A stretch of 64,000 bases of DNA. Source: SZAS-79 sp965279075. GTDB taxonomy: Bacteria > Pseudomonadota > Gammaproteobacteria > Burkholderiales > SG8-39. Below the pieces are notes generated by a model. The model worked only from the letters and a program-made list of their open reading frames with translations, was not told the origin of the DNA and did no database searches. The position numbers were made by a program, and so were the translations under genes. Shown in pieces: positions 43,374-51,260 of this stretch (positions are counted from its first letter, which is position 1; each line of letters begins with the position of its first letter). The stretch spans positions 1 to 64,000 of the forward strand of contig CBDIHI010000008.1 in NCBI GenBank assembly GCA_965279075.1, in the 5' to 3' direction.

Positions 43374-44359
43374 GCGGCGGCCCCGGCCAGCGGGTTGAAG
43401 CAGCGCACGCTGTGGCCCGCCCCGAAAGTGGCTTCCGGCAGCGGCTCGGCAGCGCATTGGGCGACTGCACGCTCGCAGCGCGCGTGGAAGCGGCATTTCG
43501 GCAGGTCGTTGCGGCGCAGGTCCGGCAGGTTGCCGGGGATCGACGACAGGCTGTCGATCTCCACGTCCGGGCTCGGCGTCGAGGCGATGAGCCTCGCCGT
43601 GTAGGGATGCCGGGGGGCCGCGAACAGCGTCGCCGTGGGCGCGGTCTCCACCACGTGCCCCGCGTGCATCACGACAATGCGGTCGCAGTATTCCGAGGCC
43701 AGCGCCAGGTCGTGGGTGATCAGGATCGTCGCCATGTGGCGCTCGCGCGCCAGTTCCGTGACCAGCTGCATGATCGCCGCCTGCGTGGTCACGTCCAGGC
43801 CCGTGGTGGGCTCGTCGGCGATCAGGAGCGAAGGGTTGCAGGCGAGCGCGAGCGCGATCATCACGCGCTGGCACTGGCCGCCAGAGAGCTCGAACGGGTA
43901 CGCCGAATAGCGCCGTTCGGGGTCGGCGATACGAACCTGCGCGAGGCATTCGATCGCCTTCTTCCTCAGGTCGGACTGCAGCGTGGAGGTATGGGTGCGC
44001 AGCACGTCCTCGACCTGGCGGCCGATCTTGCGGATCGGGTTCAGGGCCGTGCGGGGATTCTGGAAGATCATCGAGATCTCCCGGCCGCGCACCTGCTGAA
44101 GCGCGCTTTCCTCCGCCTTCAGCATGTCCATGCCGGCGAAGCGGACCGCACCCGCCTTCACCTCTGCCGCCGCGTCGAGGATGCGCAGGATGCCGAACGA
44201 CAGCACCGATTTTCCCGAGCCGGACTCGCCGACGATGCCGACCGTCTCGCCCCTGGCGACCTCGAGAGACACGTCTTCCAGCGCGTGGACTATCCCTGAG
44301 CGCGTGCGGAACTCGAGCGAATAGTCCTTCACGGACAGCAGCGGCGGTTCGGCGGTCAT
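43370..44359 (-). CDS. Peptide-type ABC transporter ATP-binding protein (DppD/OppD-like)
   Basis: 329 residues. Walker A GESGSGKSV, Q-loop MIFQNPRTALNPI, signature LSGGQCQRV, Walker B LLIADEPTTGLDV, H-loop ITHDL, and the Cys-containing C-terminal loop (CRFHARCERAVAQC). Pairs with the following ATPase. Overlaps by 4 bases both with the permease before and the ATPase after it. Confidence 0.92.
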   Translation of the reverse strand: MTAEPPLLSVKDYSLEFRTRSGIVHALEDVSLEVARGETVGIVGESGSGKSVLSFGILRILDAAAEVKAGAVRFAGMDMLKAEESALQQVRGREISMIFQNPRTALNPIRKIGRQVEDVLRTHTSTLQSDLRKKAIECLAQVRIADPERRYSAYPFELSGGQCQRVMIALALACNPSLLIADEPTTGLDVTTQAAIMQLVTELARERHMATILITHDLALASEYCDRIVVMHAGHVVETAPTATLFAAPRHPYTARLIASTPSPDVEIDSLSSIPGNLPDLRRNDLPKCRFHARCERAVAQCAAEPLPEATFGAGHSVRCFNPLAGAAA

Positions 44360-45249
44360 GTCCGCATCCTCGGGTCCATGATGTCGCGCAGGCCGTCGCC
44401 GAGCAGGTTGAAGCAGAACACGACGAGCATCAGCGTCGCGCCGGGAAACAGCGCGATCCACCATTCGCCGGAGATGATGTAGGTCGCGCCTTCGGCCACC
44501 ATGATCCCCCACTCCGCCTGCGGCGGCCGCACGCCCAGGCCGATGAACGACAGGCCCGCGGCGTTGAGGATCGCCCAGCCCATGTTGAGCGAGATCTGCA
44601 CCATCATCGGCGGGAGCACGTTCGGGAACAGGTGCAGCGCGAGGATACGCACGTCGGAGTTGCCCGCCAGGCGCGCGGCCTCGACGTAGCCCGCGTTCCT
44701 GCGCACGTTGATCTCCGCGCGGGACACCCGGATGTAGAACGGCAGGTTGATGATCGCAGTCGCCAGGATGATGTTGAACACCGTGTTGCCCAGCGCCGCG
44801 ACGATGCCCATCGCCAGCACGAACAGCGGGAACGCCATGATGGTGTCGGCGATGCGGCCGATGATGCGGTCGGCCCAGCCGCCGTAGAAGCCGGCGAGGC
44901 ACCCCAGCGCGGAGCCGATGAAGAAGGACGCGAACACCGCTGAAACCGCAATGCCGAAATCGAGCTGCGCGGCGGCGATGATGCGCGACAGGATGTCGCG
45001 CCCCAGCGAATCCGTGCCGAACCAGTGCGCGGCCGAGGGGGGCTTCAGCGCCACCGTGGTGTCGCTCATCAGCGGGTCGTAAGGCGCGATCCACGGGCCG
45101 AACAGCGCGAGCAGGACGAAGAACGCGAACAGCGCGAAAGCCCCCAGCGTCACCGGGTTGTCGGTGGCGACGTAGCGGATGTGCTTCCAGGTCTCGCGCC
45201 AGCCGGGCGCGCGCAGGGTCGTCACGGGTGTTGCGGTCGCTGCGTCCAT
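44356..45249 (-). CDS. Peptide-type ABC transporter permease (DppC/OppC-like)
   Basis: 297 residues, six TM helices. An N-terminal cytoplasmic stretch, then PPSAAHWFGTDSLGRDILSRII, the DppC signature, and EAA loop EAARLAGNSDVRILALHLFPNVLP (quoted in part). Forms the inner-membrane channel with the DppB-like protein. Starts 2 bases after that gene's stop. Confidence 0.92.
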   Translation of the reverse strand: MDAATATPVTTLRAPGWRETWKHIRYVATDNPVTLGAFALFAFFVLLALFGPWIAPYDPLMSDTTVALKPPSAAHWFGTDSLGRDILSRIIAAAQLDFGIAVSAVFASFFIGSALGCLAGFYGGWADRIIGRIADTIMAFPLFVLAMGIVAALGNTVFNIILATAIINLPFYIRVSRAEINVRRNAGYVEAARLAGNSDVRILALHLFPNVLPPMMVQISLNMGWAILNAAGLSFIGLGVRPPQAEWGIMVAEGATYIISGEWWIALFPGATLMLVVFCFNLLGDGLRDIMDPRMRT

Positions 45250-45251
45250 GT

Positions 45252-46265
45252 TCAGCCCTCGATGCCGACCCGCGGGTCGATCACGCCGTAAAGGATGTCG
45301 ATCACCAGGTTCAGCGCCACGTAGACCAGCGCCATCGTCAGCACGAAGCCCTGCACCGGCGCGTAGTCCGAGGAAACGAGGGCCTCGATGACGTACGAAC
45401 CGATGCCCGGCCACGCGAACACCTTCTCGACCAGCACGTTCGAGCCGAGCAGGAACGAGAACACCATACCCAGCGTCGTGACGATGGGCAGCAGCGCGTT
45501 GCGGAACGCGTAGACGTACAGCACCCGCGTCCCGGACAGGCCGCTCGCCCGCGCGGTGCGGATGAAATCCGAGGACAGCACCCCCAGCATCGAGGCACGG
45601 GTCATGCGCATCAGCGGCGCCATCACGAACAGGCCGAGCGTCACCGCCGGCAGGATCAGCTGCCCCGCCGCCGCAAGGAAGGTCTCCATGTCGCGCGCAA
45701 TGAGGCTGTCGACGAGGTACAGCCCCGTGACCGTGGCCGGGGCCGGGAAAGACACGTCCAGCCGCCCGACCGGCGAAGGCGAAATGCCCAGCAGGAAATA
45801 ACAGACGTACGCGAGCAGCAGGCCGGTGAAGAACGTCGGCAGCGACACGCCAGCGGTAGCGAGCATCCGGCACGCGTGGTCTATCCACGAGCCTGGACGC
45901 GTCGCGGCAAGCACGCCCAGCGGGATCGCCGTGAAGCAGGCGAACAGCAGGCCGCACAGCGTCAGCTCGAGCGAGGCCGGCAGCCGCGAGCGGATCTCGG
46001 CGAGCACGGGCTGGCCGGTGGAGAGCGAGTTACCGAGGTCGCCGCTCGCAAGCTCCTTGATGTAGGCGGCGAACTGGTGCGCCATGCTCTTGTCGAGGCC
46101 CAGCTGCACGCGGATCTGCTGGATGGCCTCGGCGGTGGCCGAGGGGCCGGCGAAATACGCGGCCGGGTCCCCGGGTAGCGCCCGGGTGAGCAGGAAGGTG
46201 ACGATGATCACGCCGACGATGTTGGGGAGCGCGCCCACGAGGCGGCGCAGGATCATCCTCAGCAT
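45252..46265 (-). CDS. Peptide-type ABC transporter permease (DppB/OppB-like)
   Basis: 337 residues, six TM helices. N-terminal ILRRLVGALPNIVGVIIVTFLL and RALPGDPAAYFAGP are typical; EAA-like loop RASGLSGTRVLYVYAFRNALLP. Starts 3 bases after the AtzH-like gene, so the transporter and the hydrolase genes are one transcript. Confidence 0.92.
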   Translation of the reverse strand: MLRMILRRLVGALPNIVGVIIVTFLLTRALPGDPAAYFAGPSATAEAIQQIRVQLGLDKSMAHQFAAYIKELASGDLGNSLSTGQPVLAEIRSRLPASLELTLCGLLFACFTAIPLGVLAATRPGSWIDHACRMLATAGVSLPTFFTGLLLAYVCYFLLGISPSPVGRLDVSFPAPATVTGLYLVDSLIARDMETFLAAAGQLILPAVTLGLFVMAPLMRMTRASMLGVLSSDFIRTARASGLSGTRVLYVYAFRNALLPIVTTLGMVFSFLLGSNVLVEKVFAWPGIGSYVIEALVSSDYAPVQGFVLTMALVYVALNLVIDILYGVIDPRVGIEG

Positions 46266-46268
46266 GCG

Positions 46269-46682
46269 TCAGCCCGGCATCGGCGGGATGGACGGCAGGA
46301 CCTTGTCGAACAGGGTCACGTGGGCGGCGACCACCCTCCACCCTTCGCCCGTGCGCAGCCAGGTCTGCATCTGGCGGCCAAAGCGGCCGGAGTCGTTGCG
46401 ACGGTACTCGCAGCTCGCCGTGGCGAAATCTGTGCCGTAGGTCGTGATCACGATGCGCGTCAGCGTGCGCATGAGGTCCTTGGGATCGCGCGCCGCGCGC
46501 ACGCCGGCGATCGCGTCGTGGCCGTAGGACTGCTCGGCGAGGCCGAACCGGATCGTATGCGGCGTGTCCCAGAACAGTTCGTTCAGCGTCGGGATGTCGT
46601 TGGTGACCAGCGCCTTCTCGTAGCGGTTGAAGGCCTGGGTGACTTCGGCGACGATTTCCGGGCGGTTGACTGTGTGGCTCAT
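46269..46682 (-). CDS. AtzH/HpxZ-like NTF2-fold protein (DUF3225)
   Basis: 137 residues, ATG 46682 with AAGGAAAC upstream. RPEIVAEVTQAFNRYEKALVTND, LNELFWDTPHTIRFG, and WLRTGEGWRVVAAHVTLF match the small NTF2-like proteins found beside AtzE-type amidases: AtzH in cyanurate degradation and HpxZ in oxalurate degradation. AtzH-type proteins are reported to act on carboxylated ureas; the activity here is unproven. Overlaps the amidase stop by 4 bases. Confidence 0.8.
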   Translation of the reverse strand: MSHTVNRPEIVAEVTQAFNRYEKALVTNDIPTLNELFWDTPHTIRFGLAEQSYGHDAIAGVRAARDPKDLMRTLTRIVITTYGTDFATASCEYRRNDSGRFGRQMQTWLRTGEGWRVVAAHVTLFDKVLPSIPPMPG

Positions 46683-48070
46683 GACGTTTCCTTGGGTGGG
46701 GTGAACTTGGCAACTCCCATTTTCTCCAGAACCGAGGAAACGCGCAGGCAGAGGTCTTCCCGCCACGGCGCGCAGATCACCTGCATGCCCACGGGCAGGC
46801 CCTCGACCATCCCCACCGGCACCGCCGCCACCGGCAGACCGATGAACGAGATCGGCTGGGTCATCAGCCCCATGTTCGGGCGCGACAGAATTTCCACTCC
46901 GTTGATCGTCATCATGTCCTGGCCCACCCTGGTCGCCGGGCGGGGCGTGGACGGTGCGAGGATCACGTCAGTGTCGGCGAACAGCTTCATCACCTCGGCG
47001 TAGTACCAGCGCCGGAAGCGTTGCGCCTGTACGTACCAGGCGGCGGGGATCATGGTGTTGGCCAGCAGCCGGTCGCGGATCAGCGGCTCGAAGTCGTCGG
47101 CGCGCTTCTTCAGGTTCGCAAGGTGCAGTTGCGAGCCCTCGGTCGCGGTGATCACGAAAGCCGCGGCGCGCGCGCGCGCCGCTTCTGGTATCTCCACGGT
47201 GCGCGTGGCGCCGAGCGCCGCCGCAGCCGCCTTCACGAGGTCAAGCACGGCTCCTTCAGCGCTATCCTCGAAATAGCCCGATGCGCGGGCGATGCGCAAC
47301 CCTTCGATCCCTTGCGCAAGCCTTGCCGACACCGGCTCCGCGGGCCCGGGGCGGCACACCGGGTCCTTCGGGTCCGGTCCCTGCATCACGTCATAGGCCG
47401 CGGCCAGGTCGGCCGTGGACCGGCAGAAGGGCCCGAGGTGGTCGAACGAAGCGACGAAAGGAAAACTGCCGGCCCTCGTCAATCGCCCGTAGGTGGGCTT
47501 GAGCCCGAAGATGCCGCAGAGCGAAGAAGGCACCCGGATCGAGCCGTTGGTGTCCGAGCCCAGCGTGATCGGCACGAGGCCGCCCGCCACCGCGGCCGCC
47601 GAACCGCCGGACGACCCGCCTGCGATGCGGTCCCGGTCGTAGGGATTGCGCGTCGGGCCGTAGTGCGTGTTCTCGGTCGTGAAACCGTAGGCGTACTCGT
47701 CCATGTTGAGCGTGCCCACCAGCACCGCCCCCGCGCCGTTCAGTCGCGCGACCAAAGGCGAATCGGCCGGCGCCGCCGGCAGGTCGCGGTTGATCTTCGA
47801 GCCGGCCAGCGTGGTCAGCCCCTTCACGTCGAAGAGGTTCTTGACGGCGAAGGGCACGCCGGCGAGCGGTCCCGGGTCCCGCCCGGCCGCCACGGCCGCG
47901 TCCACGGCTTTCGCCTCGGCCAGCGCACGGGCCTCGGTGAGTTCGACGAAGGCGTTCAGCCCCGGGTTGCGTGCCTTGATCCCGGCAAACACGCTTGCAG
48001 CGTGATCGACCGCCTTGAGCGTCCCGCCGCGGACCCTGGCCGCAATGTCCAGCGCCGGCTCGAACGCCAC
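46679..48070 (-). CDS. AtzE/HpxY-like amidase
   Basis: 463 residues, GTG start at 48070 sharing one base with the AtzG-like stop. Amidase-signature triad: Lys77 in VPFAVKNLFDVKG, the GGSSGGSAAA loop (151-160), nucleophile Ser177 in GSDTNGSIRVPSS. Length and the neighbouring AtzG-like and AtzH-like genes point to the AtzE (1-carboxybiuret hydrolase) / HpxY (oxalurate) branch. Expected to hydrolyse a small N-carboxylated or ureide amide in the cytoplasm, in complex with the AtzG-like subunit, as GatA does with GatC. Confidence 0.87.
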   Translation of the reverse strand: MAFEPALDIAARVRGGTLKAVDHAASVFAGIKARNPGLNAFVELTEARALAEAKAVDAAVAAGRDPGPLAGVPFAVKNLFDVKGLTTLAGSKINRDLPAAPADSPLVARLNGAGAVLVGTLNMDEYAYGFTTENTHYGPTRNPYDRDRIAGGSSGGSAAAVAGGLVPITLGSDTNGSIRVPSSLCGIFGLKPTYGRLTRAGSFPFVASFDHLGPFCRSTADLAAAYDVMQGPDPKDPVCRPGPAEPVSARLAQGIEGLRIARASGYFEDSAEGAVLDLVKAAAAALGATRTVEIPEAARARAAAFVITATEGSQLHLANLKKRADDFEPLIRDRLLANTMIPAAWYVQAQRFRRWYYAEVMKLFADTDVILAPSTPRPATRVGQDMMTINGVEILSRPNMGLMTQPISFIGLPVAAVPVGMVEGLPVGMQVICAPWREDLCLRVSSVLEKMGVAKFTPPKETS

Positions 48071-48258
48071 TACGGCCTCCAGACCGGGCCGAGTTCGTCG
48101 GTCACGGTATCGAGCGGGAAAGCGTTCACCAGCCCGGCCAGCTGCGCCGTGCGCTGCAGGTTCGCGATCACGCCCGGCAACTGCTCCGCCGTGATCTCGA
48201 TGCCCTGCAGCGCCGCCGCGCGGCGCACGAACGCCTCATCGATCAGTCCCGGCTCCAA
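48070..48258 (-). CDS. AtzG/HpxX-like small subunit (DUF4089)
   Basis: 62 residues starting at TTG 48258, with GGAGAAGG just upstream inside the end of the binding-protein gene; a longer reading would overlap that gene deeply. FVRRAAALQGIEITAEQLPGVIANLQR is the DUF4089/AtzG block and FPLDTVTDELGPVWRP its end. In Pseudomonas, AtzG is the GatC-like partner that stabilises AtzE. It sits 1 base after the binding-protein stop. Confidence 0.8.
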   Translation of the reverse strand: MEPGLIDEAFVRRAAALQGIEITAEQLPGVIANLQRTAQLAGLVNAFPLDTVTDELGPVWRP

Positions 48259-48259
48259 C

Positions 48260-49867
48260 TCAGGCCTTCTCCAGGTCGCGATAATCGGGTTGCAGGTGGA
48301 ACCAGTAGGTGTAGCCCTTGATCGACTTCTGCATCGCGACGTCCATGTTCGGCTGGGCGAGCGGGATCCTCGGCACGTCGTTGAAGGCCATGTCGATGAA
48401 GCCATGCACGTCGGCCTCGTACTTCTTCTTGTCGGTCTCGAACCGTGCGGCGTCGATCAGCTTGTCCATCTCCGGGTTCTGGTAGCTCATGGTGTTGAAT
48501 ACCGCATTCTGCCCGTGGTAGCACCAAAAGAAGAAATACTCGGGGACGTTCAGCCAGCCGCCGAAGCGGTTGAGGATCAGCGGCATGTCCTTCTTGAGCA
48601 GCGCCGCGCGCCAGTTGGCGCCGGGGATCTTGTTGATGGTGCACTTGATGCCGATCAGTGCGAGCGATTCCTGGATCAGCACGCAGGCCGGCTCGCTCAC
48701 GGTCGCGTTGCCCAGGTCGAACGACAGCGTGGTCTCGAAGCCGCTCTCCGCGCCAGCCTCCTTCATCAGCGCGCGGGCCTTGGGAATGTCCTGCTTGTAG
48801 CCGTGGACCTGGGGCCAGGCGGTGCCGGTGGCCTTGTTGTCCTTGTCGCCCCACATCTTCGTGGCGCGCTTGTACATCGCGTTGTCGAGGACCTTCTCGT
48901 AGGGAATCGCGTAGGCCACGGCCTGGCGGACCTTGACGTTATTGAACGGCGCCGCCTTCACGTTCATGCCCAGGTACCAGATCGAGTTCTCGATCGGGGT
49001 GCTGACCACGTTCACCTTGCCCGCCTGCGACAACTCGAGGAAATCCTTCGGCGGCATCTCGTAGGTCATGTCGATGTCGCCCTTCTCGAGCAGCGCGCGG
49101 CGGTTGCCGGCCGACGGGATCTCGCGCTGCACGACGCGCTTGATCTTCGGCAGCTTGCCGCTTTTCCAGTCGTCGAAACGGGCGAAGATGATCTCCTGGC
49201 CCGGCTTGTAGGACTCCAGCTTGTAGGCCCCGCCGCCGGCGACGTTCGCCTTGGTCCAGTCGAGCGCCCAGGGATCCTTCTCGGTCGCGTGCTTCTTCAC
49301 GACTTCGGAGTTGAAGATCGACGGCACCGGCACCGCGATGTCCATCATCGTCAGCTTGTCCTTGCGCAGGAAGTCGATCCGGAACGTGCTGTCGTCGACA
49401 GCCACGAACTGCTTGGGGTTCTCCAGGGACCCGGCTTTCATCTGGAAGGTGGGAAATCCCCCGGCGCTCACCGCGCGGTCGAACGACCATTTCACGTCCT
49501 TGGCCGTGACCGGCGTGCCGTCGTGGAACCTGGCGCCCTTCTTCAGCTTGAAGGTGACGGACATGCCGTCGGCCGCCATCGCCCACGATTCGGCGAGTTC
49601 GGGCTCGAGCTTGGAGTAGTCGTACGTCATGGTGCCGTCGGGAAGCTTCTTCTTGCCGAAGGTCAGCAGGCGGTCGTAGCAGATCCAGGACACGCCGTAG
49701 GCCGGGCGGTTCGCGCCCACCGTGTGGATGTCGAGCGAGTTGGGCCCGACCTCGTTGGCGACGATCAGCAGTTCCTTCCTGCGGTCGCTCTGGGACCAGG
49801 CTTCGAGCGGAAGCATCGAGGCGCCGGCAGTGGCTACGGTGGAAAGGATGAAATCGCGGCGCTTCAT
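48260..49867 (-). CDS. Peptide/nickel-type ABC transporter substrate-binding protein (SBP_bac_5)
   Basis: 535 residues. N-terminus MKRRDFILSTVATAGASML carries a twin-arginine motif (KRRDFIL), so Tat export is likely. Family blocks: LEPELAESWAMAADGMSVTFKLKKG, RFHDGTPVTAKDVKWSFDRA, VRQAVAYAIPYEKV. First gene of the operon binding protein - AtzG-like - AtzE-like - AtzH-like - DppB - DppC - DppD - DppF. The fold can bind peptides but also many other compounds; its place suggests it captures the AtzE-like substrate. Confidence 0.9.
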   Translation of the reverse strand: MKRRDFILSTVATAGASMLPLEAWSQSDRRKELLIVANEVGPNSLDIHTVGANRPAYGVSWICYDRLLTFGKKKLPDGTMTYDYSKLEPELAESWAMAADGMSVTFKLKKGARFHDGTPVTAKDVKWSFDRAVSAGGFPTFQMKAGSLENPKQFVAVDDSTFRIDFLRKDKLTMMDIAVPVPSIFNSEVVKKHATEKDPWALDWTKANVAGGGAYKLESYKPGQEIIFARFDDWKSGKLPKIKRVVQREIPSAGNRRALLEKGDIDMTYEMPPKDFLELSQAGKVNVVSTPIENSIWYLGMNVKAAPFNNVKVRQAVAYAIPYEKVLDNAMYKRATKMWGDKDNKATGTAWPQVHGYKQDIPKARALMKEAGAESGFETTLSFDLGNATVSEPACVLIQESLALIGIKCTINKIPGANWRAALLKKDMPLILNRFGGWLNVPEYFFFWCYHGQNAVFNTMSYQNPEMDKLIDAARFETDKKKYEADVHGFIDMAFNDVPRIPLAQPNMDVAMQKSIKGYTYWFHLQPDYRDLEKA

Positions 49868-49913
49868 GGTGCCCTCCGGTGCGGGTTTGTCTTGTGGCCG
49901 CCTTGGCACACAA

Positions 49914-49925
49914 CTTGTATGCAAG
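49914..49925. promoter_or_regulatory. Candidate GntR operator in the divergent intergenic region
   Basis: CTTGTATGCAAG is a near-perfect palindrome (10 of 12 positions symmetric) between the binding-protein start (49867) and the GntR start (50101). It resembles the TTGTATACAA-type sites bound by FCD-class GntR regulators. No second copy was seen in the roughly 230-base gap. Confidence 0.45.
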
Positions 49926-50100
49926 ATGGCATCCCAGCGGAATGCACGGACCATGCCACCGGAGCTAAGCACTTGAAGGAAATGGAGACTGCACATCCTG
50001 CCCCGGTCCGGGAACGCTCCGGCCGACGGCCTGCCGCACTCGATGGGTGCGCCCCCTCCCCCGTCCGCGCCCCGGCATGGAGCGAGCCGTGGGGGCCGCG

Positions 50101-50778
50101 ATGAAGCGAGCAACCAAGGGCAGCCTGTCCGAAGCCGTCTACCAGGCAGTCAAGGCGGACATCTTCGGCTTCCGCCTGCTGCCGGGCGCGCGCTTCTCGG
50201 AGAACGCCGTCGCCGAGCGGGCGCGTGTTTCGCGCACGCCGGTGCGCGAAGCCCTGTACCGGCTGGAACGCGAAGGCTTCCTCACCGTGCACGCGAAAAG
50301 CGGCTGGACCGTGCGGCCGCTCGACTTCGACAAGTTCGAGCACCTGTACGACGTGCGCGTGATCCTGGAGCTCGCGGCGGTCCGCACGCTCTGCGCGGGC
50401 GACATCCCCGACACACTCGTCCCGCTGAAGAAGGCCTGGTGCGTGCCCGTGCGGCAGCGCATCGACGACTGGGCGGAGGTGGCCCGGCTCGACGAGGCCT
50501 TCCACATGACCCTGGTCACGGCGACCGGCAACCCGGAGCTGGCCCGCATCCACGCCGACATCACGGAGCGCATCCGGGTGGTCCGCCAGCTGGATTTCAC
50601 TTACGCGCAGCGCGTCGCGTTCACCTACGAGGAGCACGCCGGCATCCTGTCGGCCATCCTCGCCCGCAAGGCCCAGCAGGCGCAGATACTGCTGCGCGCC
50701 CACATCGAGCAATCCAAGCTCGAAGTGCGCAAGATCGGCCTGCACAAGCTCCACCTCGCCCACTTCGGCTCGCCCTAG
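50101..50778 (+). CDS. GntR-family transcriptional regulator (FCD subfamily)
   Basis: 225 residues. Winged helix about 8-75: LSEAVYQAVKADIFGFRLLPGARFSE, AERARVSRTPVREALYRLEREGFL (quoted in parts), then an FCD ligand-binding domain with DVRVILELAAVRTL, FHMTLVTATGN and EEHAGILSAIL, which carry the usual Asp/His metal or ligand residues. Start 50101 has GGGGG upstream; ATG 50077 is an alternative. Divergent from the AtzGEH/ABC operon and so probably its repressor. Confidence 0.88.
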   Translation: MKRATKGSLSEAVYQAVKADIFGFRLLPGARFSENAVAERARVSRTPVREALYRLEREGFLTVHAKSGWTVRPLDFDKFEHLYDVRVILELAAVRTLCAGDIPDTLVPLKKAWCVPVRQRIDDWAEVARLDEAFHMTLVTATGNPELARIHADITERIRVVRQLDFTYAQRVAFTYEEHAGILSAILARKAQQAQILLRAHIEQSKLEVRKIGLHKLHLAHFGSP

Positions 50779-50820
50779 GCCGGGCGCGAAACAGGCGGTC
50801 CGGCCCGCGCCGGGCGCCGG

Positions 50821-50826
50821 TACACT
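50821..50826 (+). promoter_or_regulatory. -10-like TACACT upstream of the RidA-family gene
   Basis: Lies 35 bases before ATG 50862, leaving a leader of about 29 bases that holds AAGGAG. The 83-base gap after the GntR gene is otherwise GC-rich with no clear terminator. Confidence 0.35.
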
Positions 50827-50861
50827 GGTCCGGCCCTCACAAAACCGCCAAGGAGCACGCC

Positions 50862-51260
50862 ATGCCCCGCACCAAGCTCACTGTCCCCGACCTCGCCGAA
50901 GCCGCGCCCGGCCTTTGGTCGAACGCAATCCGCACCGGCGACACGCTGTACATCGCGGGCCAGGTCGCCCGCCCGTTCGAAGGCGGCCCGGGCCTCGTCG
51001 GCACCGACGAGTACACTCAGGCAAAGCAGATCTTCAGCCGCATCGAGCGCATCCTCAAGGCCGCCGGCGGCACCATGGACAACCTCGTCAAGATGACGAT
51101 CTTCGTGGTCGACATCACCAAGAATACCGAGGTATGGCGCGCGCGGCGCGAGTTCTTCACCGGCGACTTCCCCACCTCCACGCTGGTCGAAGTCCAGTCG
51201 CTTGCCGGTCGTGAGACGCTGGTCGAGATCGAGACCGTCGCCTGGCTGGGGAAAATGTGA
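50862..51260 (+). CDS. RidA-family (YjgF/YER057c/UK114) protein
   Basis: 132 residues, ATG 50862 with AAGGAG at 50850-50855. GDTLYIAGQVARPFEGG, AKQIFSRIERILKAAGGTMDNLVKMTIFV (quoted in part) and FPTSTLVEVQSLAGRETLVEIE are the family blocks. The Arg of IPGAR-type active RidA enzymes has no obvious match near VQSLAGRE, so it may be a non-archetypal Rid protein. Rid proteins hydrolyse enamine/imine or carbamate-type intermediates, which fits the neighbouring amide system. Overlaps the Bug start by one base. Confidence 0.83.
   Translation: MPRTKLTVPDLAEAAPGLWSNAIRTGDTLYIAGQVARPFEGGPGLVGTDEYTQAKQIFSRIERILKAAGGTMDNLVKMTIFVVDITKNTEVWRARREFFTGDFPTSTLVEVQSLAGRETLVEIETVAWLGKM

Noticed and set aside
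42411..48258. Assignment of the AtzGEH-like genes to cyanurate (atrazine) degradation
   Set aside because: No cyanuric acid hydrolase (AtzD), AtzF or AtzR homologue lies in the window, so that pathway cannot be claimed from this context.
47021..50104. A very long rightward open frame (over 1000 codons) opposite the ABC binding-protein and amidase genes
   Set aside because: Its translation is Arg/Gly/Val/His-rich with no family motif and it mirrors strong genes on the other strand; it is a by-product of high GC codon use.
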